A stretch of DNA of 64,000 bases from Helopsaltes ochotensis (GCA_013400155.1 VXBM01000677.1:310001-374000); one strand, 5' to 3'. Shown: positions 23,421 through 38,000, counted from the first letter of the stretch. The notes: a model not told the origin generated them from the sequence alone. A program made the numbers and translations.

Positions 23421-26400
23421 AATCCAATGCGGGGCTTGCCGCCGAGCCGCTGTCCGCTCTCCGCCCTGGTACTGGGATGTGACCGGTTCGTGCGGCTTGT
23501 CCCTGGGGTTTCTCACCTCTTCAAGCCTCTGAATTCCCGGCCCTGCTGACGGGAACAGTCTGTTAGTAGTGATGACAGCCTTTATTTTTATAGGCAGCTT
23601 TATTGACCTTGACGACGAAGCGAGGTGCTGCCACCTATGCCCAGACTCTCCAGAATATCCCTGAGACCCAGGTCACCACCCTGGAGAATGGCCTCCGTGT
23701 AGCCTCAGAGGAGTCCAATCAGCCAACCTGCACGGTAAGTGCAACATAAGCTAGGGGCTTCTGTGAAGCAATCAGCCTTGCTTAGCCTGCAGCTGGTCTT
23801 CCAAAAGGGACAGACCCCTCTCTAAACCAGCACTTTTGACAGAGACCCCACTGCTTCTCTTTGTGAACAGGTGGGATTAATATAGCAGCCGGAGATCCAG
23901 ACTGGTGTTGTATTGTTTTTAGGCAAGTTTTCATGCTCTACGAATTTGCTCACCCTTACAGTTTTTGTATGAGCAGTAAGTGATCACTAAAAGTTATCAC
24001 TCTGGCAGAACCAGATTTGGTGAGGCTGAGATAGAAAAAGCCAAAATATGCGCAGGAAACAGTTGCTAATTTGGTCTTATTTTTGTTTTTCTAGTGTAAT
24101 GTCTGTGGACCAGACTTCTTGTCCCTGCTGTTATGTTTGTGTCATTAGGATGCTGATTGCTTTCTTCTCTAATGTTGGTACTTGCTGGTTTTGCTGCCAG
24201 GTGGGTTTGTGGATCGAGGCTGGGAGCCGCTATGAAGACATAAAGACCAACGGGGCCGGGTTCTTTGTGGAACACATGGTTTTTAAGGTAAGGATGTGTG
24301 CTAGGTCTGCACAGAACTGCCCTGAGCATTCTGTCTGTACATTGTCATCTCATTTTAGAGGCTGTGGTTGTTGAAAGAGGGTGTAAATCAGGTCATCTGA
24401 GTCCTAAGTCTTTGCACACAGTATAAAACTAAGTCTAAAAAGGCATCTAGCCCATGTGGTGCACATTGGTTGAATGTGCAGCAACTTCCAAGCATGCATA
24501 AATTAAAAGTAACTCTTAATTGCTATTTCCTGAGTGTTTCTCTTAAAGGAAAAAATGTTGTAATTAACAGGTGTAACACACATAAGGGCACTGTGTTGTG
24601 AAGTGTATTTCCTCAGGTTAGCACAGAGAATTCAAAGCAGCATTTCCTGTAGCCATTTATTATTCTTCGCTTTTCTTACTGGTCTAGCAAAGTTCTGAGG
24701 CTACAATTCTTGCATTTTAAAATTATGTAGTGTCCACTGAACAGGGCAGAAGACATCTAAGTGCTGTCAGGGACTTGCTGACTCAAGTTCAGCCTGTGTC
24801 TTCATAGGCAACTACAGCATCTGGCTAGCTCCCTAAGAGACGGACCCTGTATTAGAAGTAGCCTTCTGCTTGTATTTGTCTTCTTCTAATTGTCTTCTTC
24901 TTCAAGCAGTGTATATCACTTCTTGCATAGCTAGAAACCTGCTTATTTTTGGTTTGGGCTTGTTCTTGGTTTACTTCCAGGGATGTGCCATTCAAACACT
25001 GTTGTCTCAGCATTGGTTGTCACCTTCCCTGCTGAGTTTTTGTTGGTTAGTGGTGATGACAGCCTTTATTTTTTCAGGCAGCTTTATTGTGTTTCAGTAA
25101 ACACAATCTTTCTTGAAAGTTTGTATTATCTTTCAAAATACACTTCAGCCATCCTTTATCTAGAGGAAATAAGCCAAGTATTAAATCTCTTGCCTTGTGC
25201 ACCTGCCCTTGGCTTTTATGAATCACATGACCGATTTTTGTCTTTAGGTCTTTATTGTTATTTTCATTGCTTTAATTCTGACCTAAAGGGAAGTTTGTTC
25301 ATTTCATAATTGAGTTTATCTGGTTTCCTTTAGGGCACAAAGAAGCGTCCTGGCTCAGCCTTTGAGAAGGAAGTGGAGACTCTGGGTGCTCACCTGAACG
25401 GGTACACCTCCCGTGAGCAAACTGCTTTCTACATAAAAGCCCTGTCCAAGGACATGCCCAAAGGTAGGATGGCCAGAGGCACAGTCTGATTGGGAAGTTA
25501 AGTGAGTGCATGTGCTTCTGTTGCTCACTGCCAAGCATCTTTTCTACCAACAGACCAGGGACTGAAGTTGAAGTTGAGCAGTAAATTGGAGATTCTGGTT
25601 GGTAGTTGAAGAGAGCAGTGCAGTGATGTGGTGCTTCAAGGTTCTATGTTCGTGTGTCCCTAAACCAAGAGTTCTGGTTATGTCAGGCTGCACTGCCTGA
25701 CAGGAAGGAAGGGAAGATGGGAGGGATTCACTAGTTTGTGGTTGTTTTATAGAGCTTAGCAACTGAGGTTTGTGACACCTGCTGTGTTAGAACTCTTCAG
25801 TGTAGCTCTTGGAGGTGCTCCTTGTCCTCTGTATGCCACGTGCTGCCTTCTCTGGGTCAATTTTGGGCAGAGGCAGTGATTTAAGTAGAGGGCTTACTGT
25901 AGACATGGGCTGTGCTGTAAGCATCACAAACTCTCTGTAAGGATTCAGTGTGTACCTGGAAGGGTACCTGCTTCTGACATACTTCACCTTCTGCAGATGT
26001 TGCCTGCACTCTGCTGGCAGGGGTGCTTGGCAGACTGATTTGGAGACTTCTTGCTAAACCAGTGTTGTTTGTTTTTCCCAGATGCTTTGTGAATGGGTAG
26101 CACTCAGCTCTGTTACGTTGCATGTCCTTCCCCAGCATGGTTTTTGTTCACTCCTATGTGTCTCCTTTCAGCAGCATTGGATAACAGTCAGACAATGGGA
26201 TGCTAACGTAGGAATTGTGTTGCAGCTGTAGAGCTTCTGAGTGACCTTGTGCAGAACTGTGCGCTGGAGGATTCTCAAATCGAGAAGGAGCGTGGCATCA
26301 TCCTTCAGGAATTGAAGGAAATGGACAGCAACCTGACAGATGTCACCTTTGATTACCTTCATGCCACTGCTTACCAGGGGACTGCGCTGGCCCACACTGT

Positions 26401-29400
26401 CGAAGGGACCACAGAGAACATCAAGTGAGCAACAAGCTGGATGTGTTGAACAGCCTAGGGGTGCAGTCCGTTGGGTGCATGACTGCTGGTTCATGTGTGT
26501 AATGACTGCACAGTGTGTACATGGAGGTGATCTGAGCCCATAGGCTTCTTGTGCTCTGACTGTGTTTTCCCTGTTGGTGCTGGTGAAAGTGTAGTGCCCA
26601 CATTCCTTAGACCAACCTCATGCAAGCCCTTCCTGAGGTTGGAAGGAGCAAGCTGAACCTTCTTCCATACTTCTCAGTTTATTAGAAAAATTAGAGAGCT
26701 AGGGGTACTCATTAAAGCAGTGGTCTTGTGTTAGCTTAGTGACTGGGTTCAGTATTCTCCAGTTTGTATTGAAGTCTATCTTTAGCTCTCTGTCTTGGCT
26801 GCTGGTTCCTGTTCTTTGTGTTCTAGAATTAGAGCACAGGACAAACACAGTACACAGTGCAGTTTTGCTTCTAAAAAGCATTGTTACCCCCCAACAAAGA
26901 CAATCACTGGTGTCTCTGCACTATGAACTTGCTTCCCTTAAGCCTCTCATTCTTCCAGAGCTGGAGATGCTGATGTTCCTCGTCTTTGTGTTCTTTCCAG
27001 GAGGCTGACTCGAGCAGATCTGGCTTCATATATTGATACTCATTTCAAAGCACCTCGTATGGTCCTGGCAGCTGCTGGAGGTAAGTTCTAGATTTTGTAG
27101 TCCTGGGAAGCTTCAGTTTTTTCAAGTGTGTGATCAGATTTGTCTCACATCACTAATGTAAAATCAGATAATTTTGTAAATTAGTCTGTTTTAAGACTGG
27201 AAATCTCTATCATTGCCAGGTATTTCCCACAGAGAACTGGTAGATGCAGCTAAGCAACACTTCACTGGGATGCCTTTTACTTACAGGGGGGATTCTGTGC
27301 CTGCCCTCTCACGCTGTCGCTTCACAGGGAGTGAGGTAAAGTTGTTTTGGTCCCCATCAAAACAAGCAGCTGCTGCCCATCTGTGGAATGAATGTGAAAC
27401 CAATTACAACTGCTTCTCTGGAAAAGTTGTTTGTGTGTCTTGATGATGCACCATGTTGGTAGTGCTCCCATGTTCTGTTCTTGGGGCTTATTGCCATGTG
27501 TTGGGTTTTAGATGGGACCCAAATCCATTAGGAGTGTGAGGCTCTTGCTCATATGATCTGCAGCAAAACTCACATCAGAACAGCTGGTTTGTGCTCAGTT
27601 CTGCCTAGGATTCTTTCATTTCACTGGAATAACATCAAGTGCCCCTATTTTTGTCAGCCTGGAGTTGCAGCAGACTGCAGACTGATCACAGTGTTCATGC
27701 AGTTCTCCCCCACTCCTTGATGATTTTCCAGATCCGTGCCAGAGATGATGCTCTGCCCCTTGCCCATATTGCTCTTGCTGTGGAGGGGCCAGGATGGGCT
27801 GATCCAGACAATGTGGTCCTCAATGTGGCTAATGCTATCATAGGGCGCTACGACTGCACCTTTGGAGGTGGGAAGGTAAGAGTCTTGGGAGTGCAACAGG
27901 GAGAGCCTACAGCTCTTTTATATGAGGTGTTATGGAGAACCTAGGTGGATGTGCTTTTGGGGAGGCTGTTGTGGTTAACTTCCAACTGTGAAGGGAGTAG
28001 GAGCCTGGAAAGTAGACTAGAAGTGTAATCAAGGCTAATCCAGGACAGTTCTTGAGAGGTGATGCTGGCAAATGAACTGAACCTTCTATGGAAGAGGTGT
28101 AGCTGGTGAATTCTGAGCAGCTTATTCTCATCCTCACAACTAACCACTCAGTGAGCAGGTGATGGAGCAGGACATACTGAATACTCTCTCATGATGTAAG
28201 CATGTCTTGACACTGCGGAACAAATGGAACTCAGTATTGCATCCATTATTGTCTGAAATCTGTCTGGCCTGTATTTCTGTGCTAATCCCTGCTGCTGGGA
28301 GACCTTGTTGTTCCCATTTTTTTCCCACTCCTATGGTGGTGTGCATACCAGCTTTTCATCTGCATCTGGGAAAGGAAATGATTTTGCTGGATGGATTCCT
28401 AGGCTGTTGTCTGTGGTTTTTTCCAGCACTGATTCTCATCTGTTGACCACATGAAGGCTCTAAATTAAGCTGTTCTCCGGCAGAGCGTTCCACTCTGTCT
28501 TGTCTATGATCTTTGTGAAAACAGCTCAGTGGGAAAGAATTTGAGCTGTGAGGAAGCTGAAAGTGAAATGACTGACAGGATCTCCTTATTTACAGAATCA
28601 GTCTAGCAGGCTGGCTGCGCTTGCCGTGGAGCATAATCTCTGCCACAGTTTCGAGCCATTCAACACCTCCTACTCTGACACCGGCCTCTTCGGTTTCCAT
28701 TTTGTTTCTGACCCTCTGTCCATAGATGATATGATGTTTTGTGCTCAGAGAGAGTGGTAAGTACAACTTTGGCACAAATTGCTGTTCAAGATCTGAGCCT
28801 CTTGTGGGAGACCGAGCTGCTGGAGGAGCATAGGAGTTTACAGAGAGCTGTGTCTCTTCATGAACTTCTTGGTAACTTGCATTCTGGTTAAGTGATCCTG
28901 TAAGTGGTTTCTGTACATCTTCAAGGATGTGGCTTTTGAGGAGCTGTTTTGATACCTTAGAGCTCCTCGGGTCTTTTGTTCATGCTTTCAAGTATTAGCA
29001 CTGAGACTTTGGGGGTTTTTATATGCAAGTAAGATTATTCCTTAGACAAGACTTTCCTTGGTGCCCAAGAGACTTAACTCCGTTGTCTTGTTAAGCCTGA
29101 GCAAAGCAGGCAGAGTTCCTGCTGCTCAGGCTCTTGTGTTGTGATTGATGAATGACCTGCTGCTGCAATCATGCCGGTGTTTGGGAGCCTTCTGGCTATC
29201 CATCTTATTGTGTCTGTGAACCAGTAACGGTTCAAGGCTGCATCTGAGCTACAAGCCAATCTGTGTGGAGCAGGTGGAGTGGGTTGCCCCAGAGATGTGG
29301 CCATTGGCAGGAGATGAAGGGATGTAGCAGCTAGAGTCCAAACAGACTGTAGAGCTGTCTTGTTCTTTCAGCATCAGTTTCCATAGCAGCTTGCCATGCA

Positions 29401-31866
29401 TAGGAAAAGTTGACATGTGTTCCATCTCCTTTGATAGGGCAATAGTGTGTGCTGCTTGTCGAGCCAGAGCCAGCACCAGGGCTGCTGAACCTCTGAGTGT
29501 AACTCAGCTGCATCCTGCTGGCTGAATCCCCTACCTGTGTGCTGGAGCTCTTGCCTCCTGCTGCTCAGTGCTCTCCAGTTCTTAGCTGCTCTGTGGAGAT
29601 CAAGGATGGATGTCAGCCTGCAAGACAAGTGATGTTGATAACAGCTTATTTTTGAGGAGGCTGGGGAAAGGGAGGAATTCACTTTCTGTCTGAGCAGAGA
29701 AACATCTTTAAGAGCTTTTGTGGTCTTTCCATGTCTTCTCTAGGATGCGTTTGTGCACTAGTACCACAGAGTCAGAGGTGACAAGAGCCAAGAACTATCT
29801 CCGAAATACCATGGTGGCTCAGCTGGATGGTATGTTCTGGTTTATGCATTGACTACTCTGCAGCTTTCAGAGGGTTTCTGCTTGGGGTTCTCCTGGGGAA
29901 CAGGACCTGTGCTAGAAATTGCAGTTCTTCTGGCAGGCACTGGACAAAACTTCCTTTTCCTGCTCCACGTTCCTCCCACCATGTTGTCAAAGCAGCTAAC
30001 TCCAGCCTGCTGTGCTCCCAGGAGTGATGTACTGCCTGGTGACCTAAGAATTAAAACCCTCAAACTGGTCTGCCTTGGCTGTAACACTTTGGAGACGAGT
30101 AAAGCTATCTATGTATCTATGCTGGAGCTGCATAGAGTGGGAATTAGGACTGTGCTTCATTAGCAGAGGGTTTAATGCTTAGAGTTTCTACTCTGTGCTT
30201 TGGCTGATGATCAGGCTGTGCAACTCTGGAAGGCTTCTTGGTACACTAACCATGCGATATCTTCAATATCCAGGTACTACACGAGTATGTGAGAATATTG
30301 GAAGCCATCTCTTGCACTATGGACGCTGTATCCCTCTGGAGGAGTGGGATGCCAGGATTTCTGTAGGTATCCATTTGTTTTGGCTGGGATACCTGAGCAT
30401 GGTTGGTGTCAGCATTGTCTGGCCTTAGTCTGCTGCAGTAACACATGGCTTACTTATCCCTTAGTCAGACTGTCTGAAGTTCATGTGGTTATCCTGCTCA
30501 CATTGATGTCAGAATCTCTGGCTTAGACACAGCATATCCTGTGTCCCTGTGACTGGAGTCAGTCCATCCCAGAAAGAGGGCATACAATTGTGTTAAGCGG
30601 AACAACCTGAAATTCCTGTAACAATTTTCCTCGTGGTGCCCCACACCTAGTTTGCATAGTTTCTGCAGCCACTCTATTATTTAGAAGACTTTCAATTTTA
30701 CCCTTGTCTTCTGTACCCACGGGAGCATACACTGTGTAGGAATGCTAGCCATCCTTGCAGGCAGAGCTGGGCGGTTGGTGCAGATGGCCCCAAGGGTCTG
30801 ATTGTATTTTTTAATCATCTTGATAGGTAATGGCAGCAGTAACTTGCAACTTTAAGACATGTAGATCTGCTGGCAAAGTCATTAATTGCTTGTTTGATCT
30901 TTATTAGGCCGTTGATGCAAGAATGGTGAGAGATGTCTGCAGTAAATACATTTATGACAAATGCCCAGCAATTGCAGCAGTTGGTGAGTAGTAGGTGACA
31001 ATCAGTAAACCCTTAAAAAACAGGGTGGGGCTGAGAGCTGAGTGGAATTGAGTTGCAGGCAGTCCTCGTGTCTGTCCTGACTCCTTAAGCCACTCTGGTT
31101 CTTTAGTGGTATCCTCCTGCCTCTGCACATAAGGTGTGCCAAGTCACATTTGCCATGAGATCAGACTTGCAGGTGATGGAGATGCAGTGCCAGTGAGTTG
31201 CTGGCTGTCGTCCTACCTCTGCCTGCTGAAGACCTGTGACTAAGACTGGGAGTCCTGTAGCTGGGTGCAGGCCCAGCATGTTTGCCCAGTGTCCTTACCC
31301 TGGCGTCAGAGTGGTTTATGTAAGGGAAGTGAAGGGACCTGATTCTCCTGTGCTGCTCTGGCATGTCTGTCTGACCAAGGACAAATTCCTCTCAGAAAAC
31401 CTGCCTAAGCAGCTCAGCTCTGCTGCCTCCTTCCTGTGTGTTGAGAATTCCCCTCCTCCTCCAGCTGTTTCCTCTGGCCTTCCAAGTGAAGCAGCTTGGA
31501 AAAGGGAGACAGTGTTTGAGCACATTCCAAATGTTGAAATGACTTGGTGACTCCTTGTATTTGATACCTGTATGGGGAGCTGTACTGAGCATTGTGGAGC
31601 ATTAGGAGAAAACTTATTCTATCAGGAGCTGCTATCTGCTAGTTTTCCTGATGCAGGTTTGAGCTGTAGTTGCCTGGTTTTGTGCAGAGCTGCTGTGGAT
31701 TGCTAGCACAGGCTGCTCTGCCACCATCTGTTTTAAAGACCATGAGAAACTGTACAGGGATTTATAACTGTCTCCAAGTGAGTTTACTTCTGTTCACTCA
31801 GGTCCCATTGAACAGCTCTTGGATTACAACCGCATCCGCAGTGCCATGTACTGGATCCGTCTCTAG
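23130..31866 (+). CDS. UQCRC1: cytochrome b-c1 complex subunit 1, mitochondrial (core 1)
   Basis: Core 1 subunit of respiratory complex III, on the matrix side of the inner membrane; M16 peptidase family, related to MPP-beta. Thirteen exons: 23130-23201, 23594-23734, 24201-24287, 25334-25463, 26226-26424, 27001-27080, 27220-27335, 27732-27875, 28596-28756, 29744-29829, 30274-30362, 30908-30983, 31802-31866. They sum to 1446 bases, 481 residues, against 480 in human. All junctions are GT/AG and the frame is continuous. Residues 1 to about 34 form an Arg/Ala-rich presequence without acidic residues. The HxxEH zinc motif of active M16 enzymes is degenerate: the segment reads [13 protein letters not shown], with Phe at the first His position, as expected for a structural core subunit. 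Later segments include [14 protein letters not shown]-like [24 protein letters not shown] and the C-terminal [10 protein letters not shown]. The start at 23130 is the first ATG giving this presequence. Confidence 0.97.
25047..25089 (+). repeat. near-copy of the UQCRC1 intron 1/exon 2 junction in intron 3
   Basis: These 43 bases match 23563-23605 at 40 positions, including the T-rich tract, the AG and the first 12 bases of exon 2 (GCAGCTTTATTG). The copy then diverges. It carries a usable-looking decoy acceptor at 25076-25077. Confidence 0.92.
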
Positions 31867-32010
31867 GATATGTTGCCTGCAGGTTGGAAATAAAGAAGCT
31901 GTGGACTATTACAGGTTCCCTCTGGCACTGGATGTCTTGAGCACCACATGCAAGCTGAGTCCATTCAAAGCAGCTGTCTTCTCTGTGTTAGATGTATAAA
32001 AATAAATACA
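31867..32010 (+). promoter_or_regulatory. UQCRC1: UQCRC1 3' UTR with two polyA signals
   Basis: AATAAA occurs at 31889-31894, only 23 bases past the stop, and again at 32001-32006. Either could be used; both give a very short 3' UTR. Confidence 0.75.
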
Positions 32011-35000
32011 TCCTATGTGAAGTTGGTTCTGCTGGTAGTCAACTGTGTCTTCCTGAGTGGTGTGTGTAGACGTTAATCTTGCCAGACTGGGGAGATACGA
32101 TGCGAGGAGCTGGAGCTCCTTGTTGATAGGCAAACATCTTTCCAGAGGGGCTATGTTATAATAGCCCATATGTTTCTATTATGGAGATGTGTTACCTTTC
32201 AGCTTAAGATTCCTGATTATCTGTAAACCAGCTCAATAATGAACAGGGATTATTGTGTAAGTGGTGATGTTGGTCTGCACATTCTTCTTTAACTCTCCTG
32301 CAGTCAAGCTCAGCTATGCATAACTGAGGAGCTTCTGACTGGTCTATACCCATAAGATAATCTCTAAGTCTGAGTAGTTGGAAGAGCTACCCAGCCCTAG
32401 CTGCCTTTTTGGTGTTAACTGGTTATTGCTCCCTTGTCTTGCCTCTGGGAAGTTGGAATATGGAACAGAAAGCTGGGCAAGGGGGATGGAGAAAAGATTC
32501 CCACCAGGTGGCACTAGCCTGTTACAGCTGCCCTTGGAAGGTACAAGGTATTCTTGTTTGATTTTTGTCTTTGGGATAAGTGTCTCTGAGGTTCTCATTT
32601 AATTTCCAGGTTCTGCCCTGACAAGGGAGATTTTGAAATAGTGTAAAAGTCTCTCAGAGTTAGTCATTATACTTGAGACTAATCCAGTGAACTAAATAAT
32701 TTGTGCTGAATCTGGATTCTTGGTCAGTGAGTCAGTGTGTCTGAGCCCATTGCGTATACTAGGCAAGTTTGAAACTGTTAAATGCTTTTGATGCAATTTG
32801 GGTTTAACTGTGGTCACAAGCTCTGGCTTGTTACAAGTGCACTGACGGCTGAAAAACTAAACAAGCTCACTTATGCCTCCAGCCCTGTGGAACCAGTAAA
32901 TGATTCTGTCTTGGTTTTGTGACTGCAATCAGACTGTAATCCTCTTTTGTCTTCCATTGCTATATATTTTCCCCTCCTGTCTGATTTTCCAAAGCATTAT
33001 GCAGTTGGTGAGAAATACAAGGAAAGAGATCCTTGCTTACATTTTGTACAAGTTTTCTTTGGAGATATCTCTTTGGGAACGTCTGTTTTCCTTGAGTAAT
33101 TCCTCAGGCTGTTCTCTACTAGTTTACTCTAAGAACATATTCAAACCCCTCAGCAACAGATGTTTTCCAGTTTGCTCTGTTTTTCTGCAAAAGCAACTGG
33201 CTGTGCTGAGCCTTGCTCCCAGCGCTGCAGCAGGGACCAACTCCTAACCAAAGGCTGCAGCTCTTCTAGCCTGCCTGGCTTATGCAGCCTTAAATGGATT
33301 TTGTAGATGCTTTTTCCATGTAGAACTCTTGAGTATTTGGGCTGATCTGGACTAGGAGCCATGCCCTGGTGAGTGGCACTAGATGCAGAGGACTACTGGG
33401 TGCCTGTTAAGAGTCAAGGCTGAGGTGTGCCCTGAATGTTGATACTTTCAGGCTGCAGTTGTGGTGGCACTCTGCCTTATAGTGCCTGTTGTGTTTGTGT
33501 ACTGTGGCAGTCCATGCCTCCAGAGACATGAGCGTGTCACCAGCTCCAAGGATTGAGCGGTTTGCCTTAATATTTTTTCCTTGGTAAACAACAACTGGGG
33601 ATATGAAAGGTGGGGAGGGGAAGGCAATTCAGGAGTCAAGTGTTCCTGTTTGGCAAAGACCCCCAAGCTCTGAGCCTTATCAGGGGCTTGGGAAGTGTAA
33701 CGTGGAATTGGTGCCGAGTCATTAAGAATTTGGCAGCAGAATGCTTTGATACTGGAGGAACTGAAGCTCTAATCTCATTGGCCGATCTCTTGCTGTTTGA
33801 GCTGTATGGGGGTGTTTCTGTTCCTCCACCAGAGTAGCCTCAGTCCAAGGGAATCCAAACTGGGAAATGTCTGGCATGACAATATCCTATCTCAGCTTTT
33901 CCTGAACCTTGAAAAAGAGATCTTTTGCTGGACTCCCCTCTCCCCCCTCCCTTCCCTGCTGTTTCTGCTGCCCAGTGAAGGACAGTGCCAGAGGAGGGAG
34001 TTTCAGCCATCCCTAGAAGCATCCCAAGTTCACTGTAACTGGAGATGGCCTGGGTGACCTAATAAATCTCTTTCCTGGCTCCATGGACAATGCAGGATTG
34101 TTCAGTGAGGCTCTTTGACCAGTTTAGTTTTCAATGGCTTAAGTGTTTTATCTTGCTACTTGGAAAGTTACTTGGGATCCCATTAGTCTATGCTGATAAA
34201 TTTAGCCTGGTATATGGATTGGCCTTTGCTTCCTCCCCTTCTGCACGGTCTTACCCTCCCCAGATTAAGTCCCCTCTTTCAGGCTATTGTGATTACTTTT
34301 ACTCCGTGACACCTTGGCATTCATCTGTTGACTGCTAAAGGAGAGGATTTGGAAAGGTGGATACTGTACCTTATTGTGTGCACCCTGTGCAGGGCTCTGC
34401 AGTTTCCTGAACAGCGCTTCAGTGGCTTGTCTCCACTACACAGGAATGTAAACTCTAGCAGTGAAAATGGGGAGCACTCACTAGAGCCCTGTGCTGAGTG
34501 CTCCATGTTGTCCTGGTCTCTGTAGGGAGAGCTGCTGGTACTCCCAGTACTGGGCTGGGCTGCAGATGTACAGGGTGGATCTGCCTGTGGATCAGGCAGC
34601 CCCTTTGATATGTGAGATGCTTGTTTGTGATTTGGGTGCTTGCCAAGAGAGGGACCACAGCAGCCAATTGTCAGAGTTGCCTCACCTGAACTAATTACCC
34701 ACCCTGGAAAGTACAGTTGATACTCATCAAGCCAAGCCTGTCCTGAAGAAGCAGGGAGCTGCAGGGAGACTTTCACAGAAATGAGAGGCTTGGAGCTGTG
34801 CCACTCTTCGGTGCCAGAGAGCTTTTGGGAGGAGAGCCCACAGCCCTCTGGGCCTGCTTCTCTACCTTCTGTCCTGCCAAGGCTGGTGAAAGATGGCAGT
34901 GGAAACCATAGGTGAGTGGAGTTTAGAATATAGGGCAGCAGTGCAGCTCTGTAGTGTGTTGTGTTGCTGGAGCCTTGCTCTGCTCAGACCCCTGGTACAG

Positions 35001-38000
35001 GGATTTACTGAGGTGTAGGCATGGCTGTGACCAGGGACTTTCTCCCCATCCAGCCCCTGGATAGTAGTGTGGTTTGCTCAGGAAAGGGATGGGTTCTCCC
35101 TGAAGGGATGAAGTGACACTCAGTGGAGCTGCAGGATTACCAGGCTGAGGGAGGTACCTGGTAGTCCTGACCAGGACTCCTGCTCTTCACTTTGCCCTTC
35201 TGTGCACTGCTGAGACTTCATACACCAGGAGAGAGGAACTGTGAGCAGTCACATCTGGACACATATCCAGCATTCCCGTTTTCTATTTGGAAAAGGAAAT
35301 GTTTCATGTGAAGCTTTAGTGTATTCATTACGTGGATAGACAAAAGACTCATCCAGGCTTGACTGCCAGCAACAGCTATCCTGGGCTGCTGTGAGGCACA
35401 AGGCATGGTGGCAGGAGCTGTCTTTGTCTGCAGTGGTGTGCCTGGAAGGAGTGAGTTGGAGCTCTGAAACTCATTAAAAGCTGCTTTACCCCACACACCA
35501 CCCAAAGTGGTTGGATGGTTCTCACTTTTCCATGCAAGTCTCGGCTTTCCTGTCCTTTCCCCTGATACATTTTCCTTTCTCAGGGCTGTGAAGTTTTTAG
35601 TGGGGCTGGCAAGCTGAGGTTTGGCTTTGTTGCCCATTCAGACCATCACTGGGGATGTCCAGAAAAGCTCTTTGAAATGTGGAGTGTGGAGAAGGATCTG
35701 CCCAGGAATGGAAAACTGAGCTGCTGGGATGGCAGCCTGGGGAGGTCCCAGCCCTGATTTGTGAGAGCAAGAGGGATATTTTTCTCTACAAAGAGGTGTC
35801 AGTAGTACCTGTGCTGGATCACCTGTCAGGTGCCCTGGAGACACTGCTCCTGCTCAGTGTCTCACCATCCTTTGCTGAGCCTCTGCCACAACCTGGGGTT
35901 ATTTAAGGCTCCATATCCTGCTTTAGTGCAAGAGCTGCACAGAAGAGACAGCGTGAGGACAGCGAAAGAAGCTGCATTAAATGCCTGAAGCAAGATTTAA
36001 GCAAGGCTTAAGATATGAAACAGGAGCCTGAACAGTGCCATTCCTGGTTCCACTAAGAACCTGCAGTGTGACATTGAGCGTGACATTGAGCATTCAGCTT
36101 TCCAGGGCACTGTGTCAAGGTGGGTACTGACACCAGGTGCAATGTACAGAAATAAAGCTCCTCCCCGTGCACTGCCCTCAGCACACAGTGATTCAGGTGT
36201 GCAAAGCATTTAGTAAAGCAGTCCTGGTACTGTGCAATGCTTTGTGCTTTGCATGTGACTTTTATTCAGAGTAATCACTTGGATAATGCTATAAAGAGAA
36301 CGTACTGCTTATCTTTGTTATATTTAGGGAAGAATGAGTTGACTCTTCTGGAGGGGATTTTTTTCTTCCTCATTTGAATGGTTAATCTAGGGAGCTACAG
36401 TGATGTTGCTTCAAGATTTAGCAGTGAATGTATTTCAGCTTCAGGAGAGTGCACTCTTGAGTTTCTTGTGGTGCACTGTAGAGCTCAGCATTGTACAGAT
36501 TCCTGTGTACCAAACTCATAGCCCCTGATTCAGGTCATGTCACTCTTCAGCAAAGCTTGTAGTGATCAAGAAACAGGCTCGGTGCTACCCATGAAACACC
36601 AAGGGTGGGAATTCCAGGTAGGGATAACTGTCCATGCCCTGGGGTTTCTCACAGGAAGCTTGGTGAAGAGTGGCTCTAGGAACTGGAGCAGCATGTATGT
36701 GTGGCACGTTTCTGCCTCTGCCCCCCTGGCACAAAGGATGCCCCAGCGTATCAAGAGGCTGTCAGGAGGAGAAAATGGCAGGTGAGTGTGCTTGAGTCTT
36801 GAGCATCCCAAGTCCACTTGGCAGTTCTGCTTTTTCCATCCCTTCGCCCCACTGGCTACTGCGAGGCTGGAGGTCTCTGCTGTGCCTGGCTGCTTCCTCT
36901 CTGGTTCTCTAGCTTCCCCTGCTTTGTTTACTGCTGTTCCAGATGTGCAGCACTTGGCAGGAGCCCCTATGATGTGGGAACACAAGTATCCCCAGTTCGT
37001 GCAGCAGTGACTCACAGGTGACCCTGCCCCAGCTCAGCTGAGGGGGATGGAGGATGAGGTCCTCATGGTTCAAGGTGAGTCCTGAAGGTGATAAGAGGCC
37101 AGAGACAGGATGCTGTTCTCTTGCCTTCTTGGTAGAAACACAGAGGGGTGCAGAGGTGCTGGTGACGTGGTTTCTGCAAGGACCTGGAGCTCTTGAGAAC
37201 CCCTAATTGTCACTGCTCTGGGGATGCACTATGTGAATGCAGATTGTACCCCCATTCCCATTGGGACCCCCACCTGTGCTGTTTAGCCTTCCCTCTGGAG
37301 CTCCACAGCATCCTGTCCCACAGCTGTGGGGTCTTTGTGTGGGATGTTCATGTCCACCCGCCCCATGCCATCCTGGTGACGCACCCTCCTGCTTGACAGA
37401 GATGTGAAATCATCCTGGGGAGGTCTAGGGGAGGGAGAAGTTCCCATGGTGACAGTGATTCACCGGGCAGGGCAGGTACTTCCTCCTTTTTTATTCCTTT
37501 CTTCTGGAGTCAGGCATGCAGCCAAAGAGCTGAAGGAGCAATGGCACAGCCTCGTGGGGCAGAGACACAGACAAGTCTGGTCATGTGAACTGCATTAATC
37601 CCTCTGGAGCAGTTTTCCCTGCAGCCTGGATGATGCCCCACATGTAGAGGTGAGCCTGACCCTTCCTGCAGCATTGATTCCCTGGATGCTGGCTCCCTGC
37701 AGTTTCCTCACCATCCTAACCTTAATCCTCCTTCTCGTGGATCATCAGCCATGTGTGAAACATTCAGGGCAGTATCCTGCAGCTGCTGGGGATCCAACAC
37801 TGTTAGCCAACATACCCCTGGTATGGGAAAGTGTGGGTAAAAGACCTGTGTGCTATCCACATGCCTTTATCAGTGCCCAAGGCCTGCAAAAGCCCCTTAC
37901 CCAGAGGCTACAGCATGGCCCAAGCTCTCTAGTGGTATGAACCCCTTCCTGAGGCCCCTGCCATGCCTGTGTGTGAGTTGTGCTGTTCCCTCCCTGACAG

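Noticed and set aside
23861..30907. Search for intronic snoRNAs in UQCRC1
   Set aside because: Isolated C/D- or H/ACA-like words occur, but no pair with the spacing and terminal stem needed was convincing by eye.
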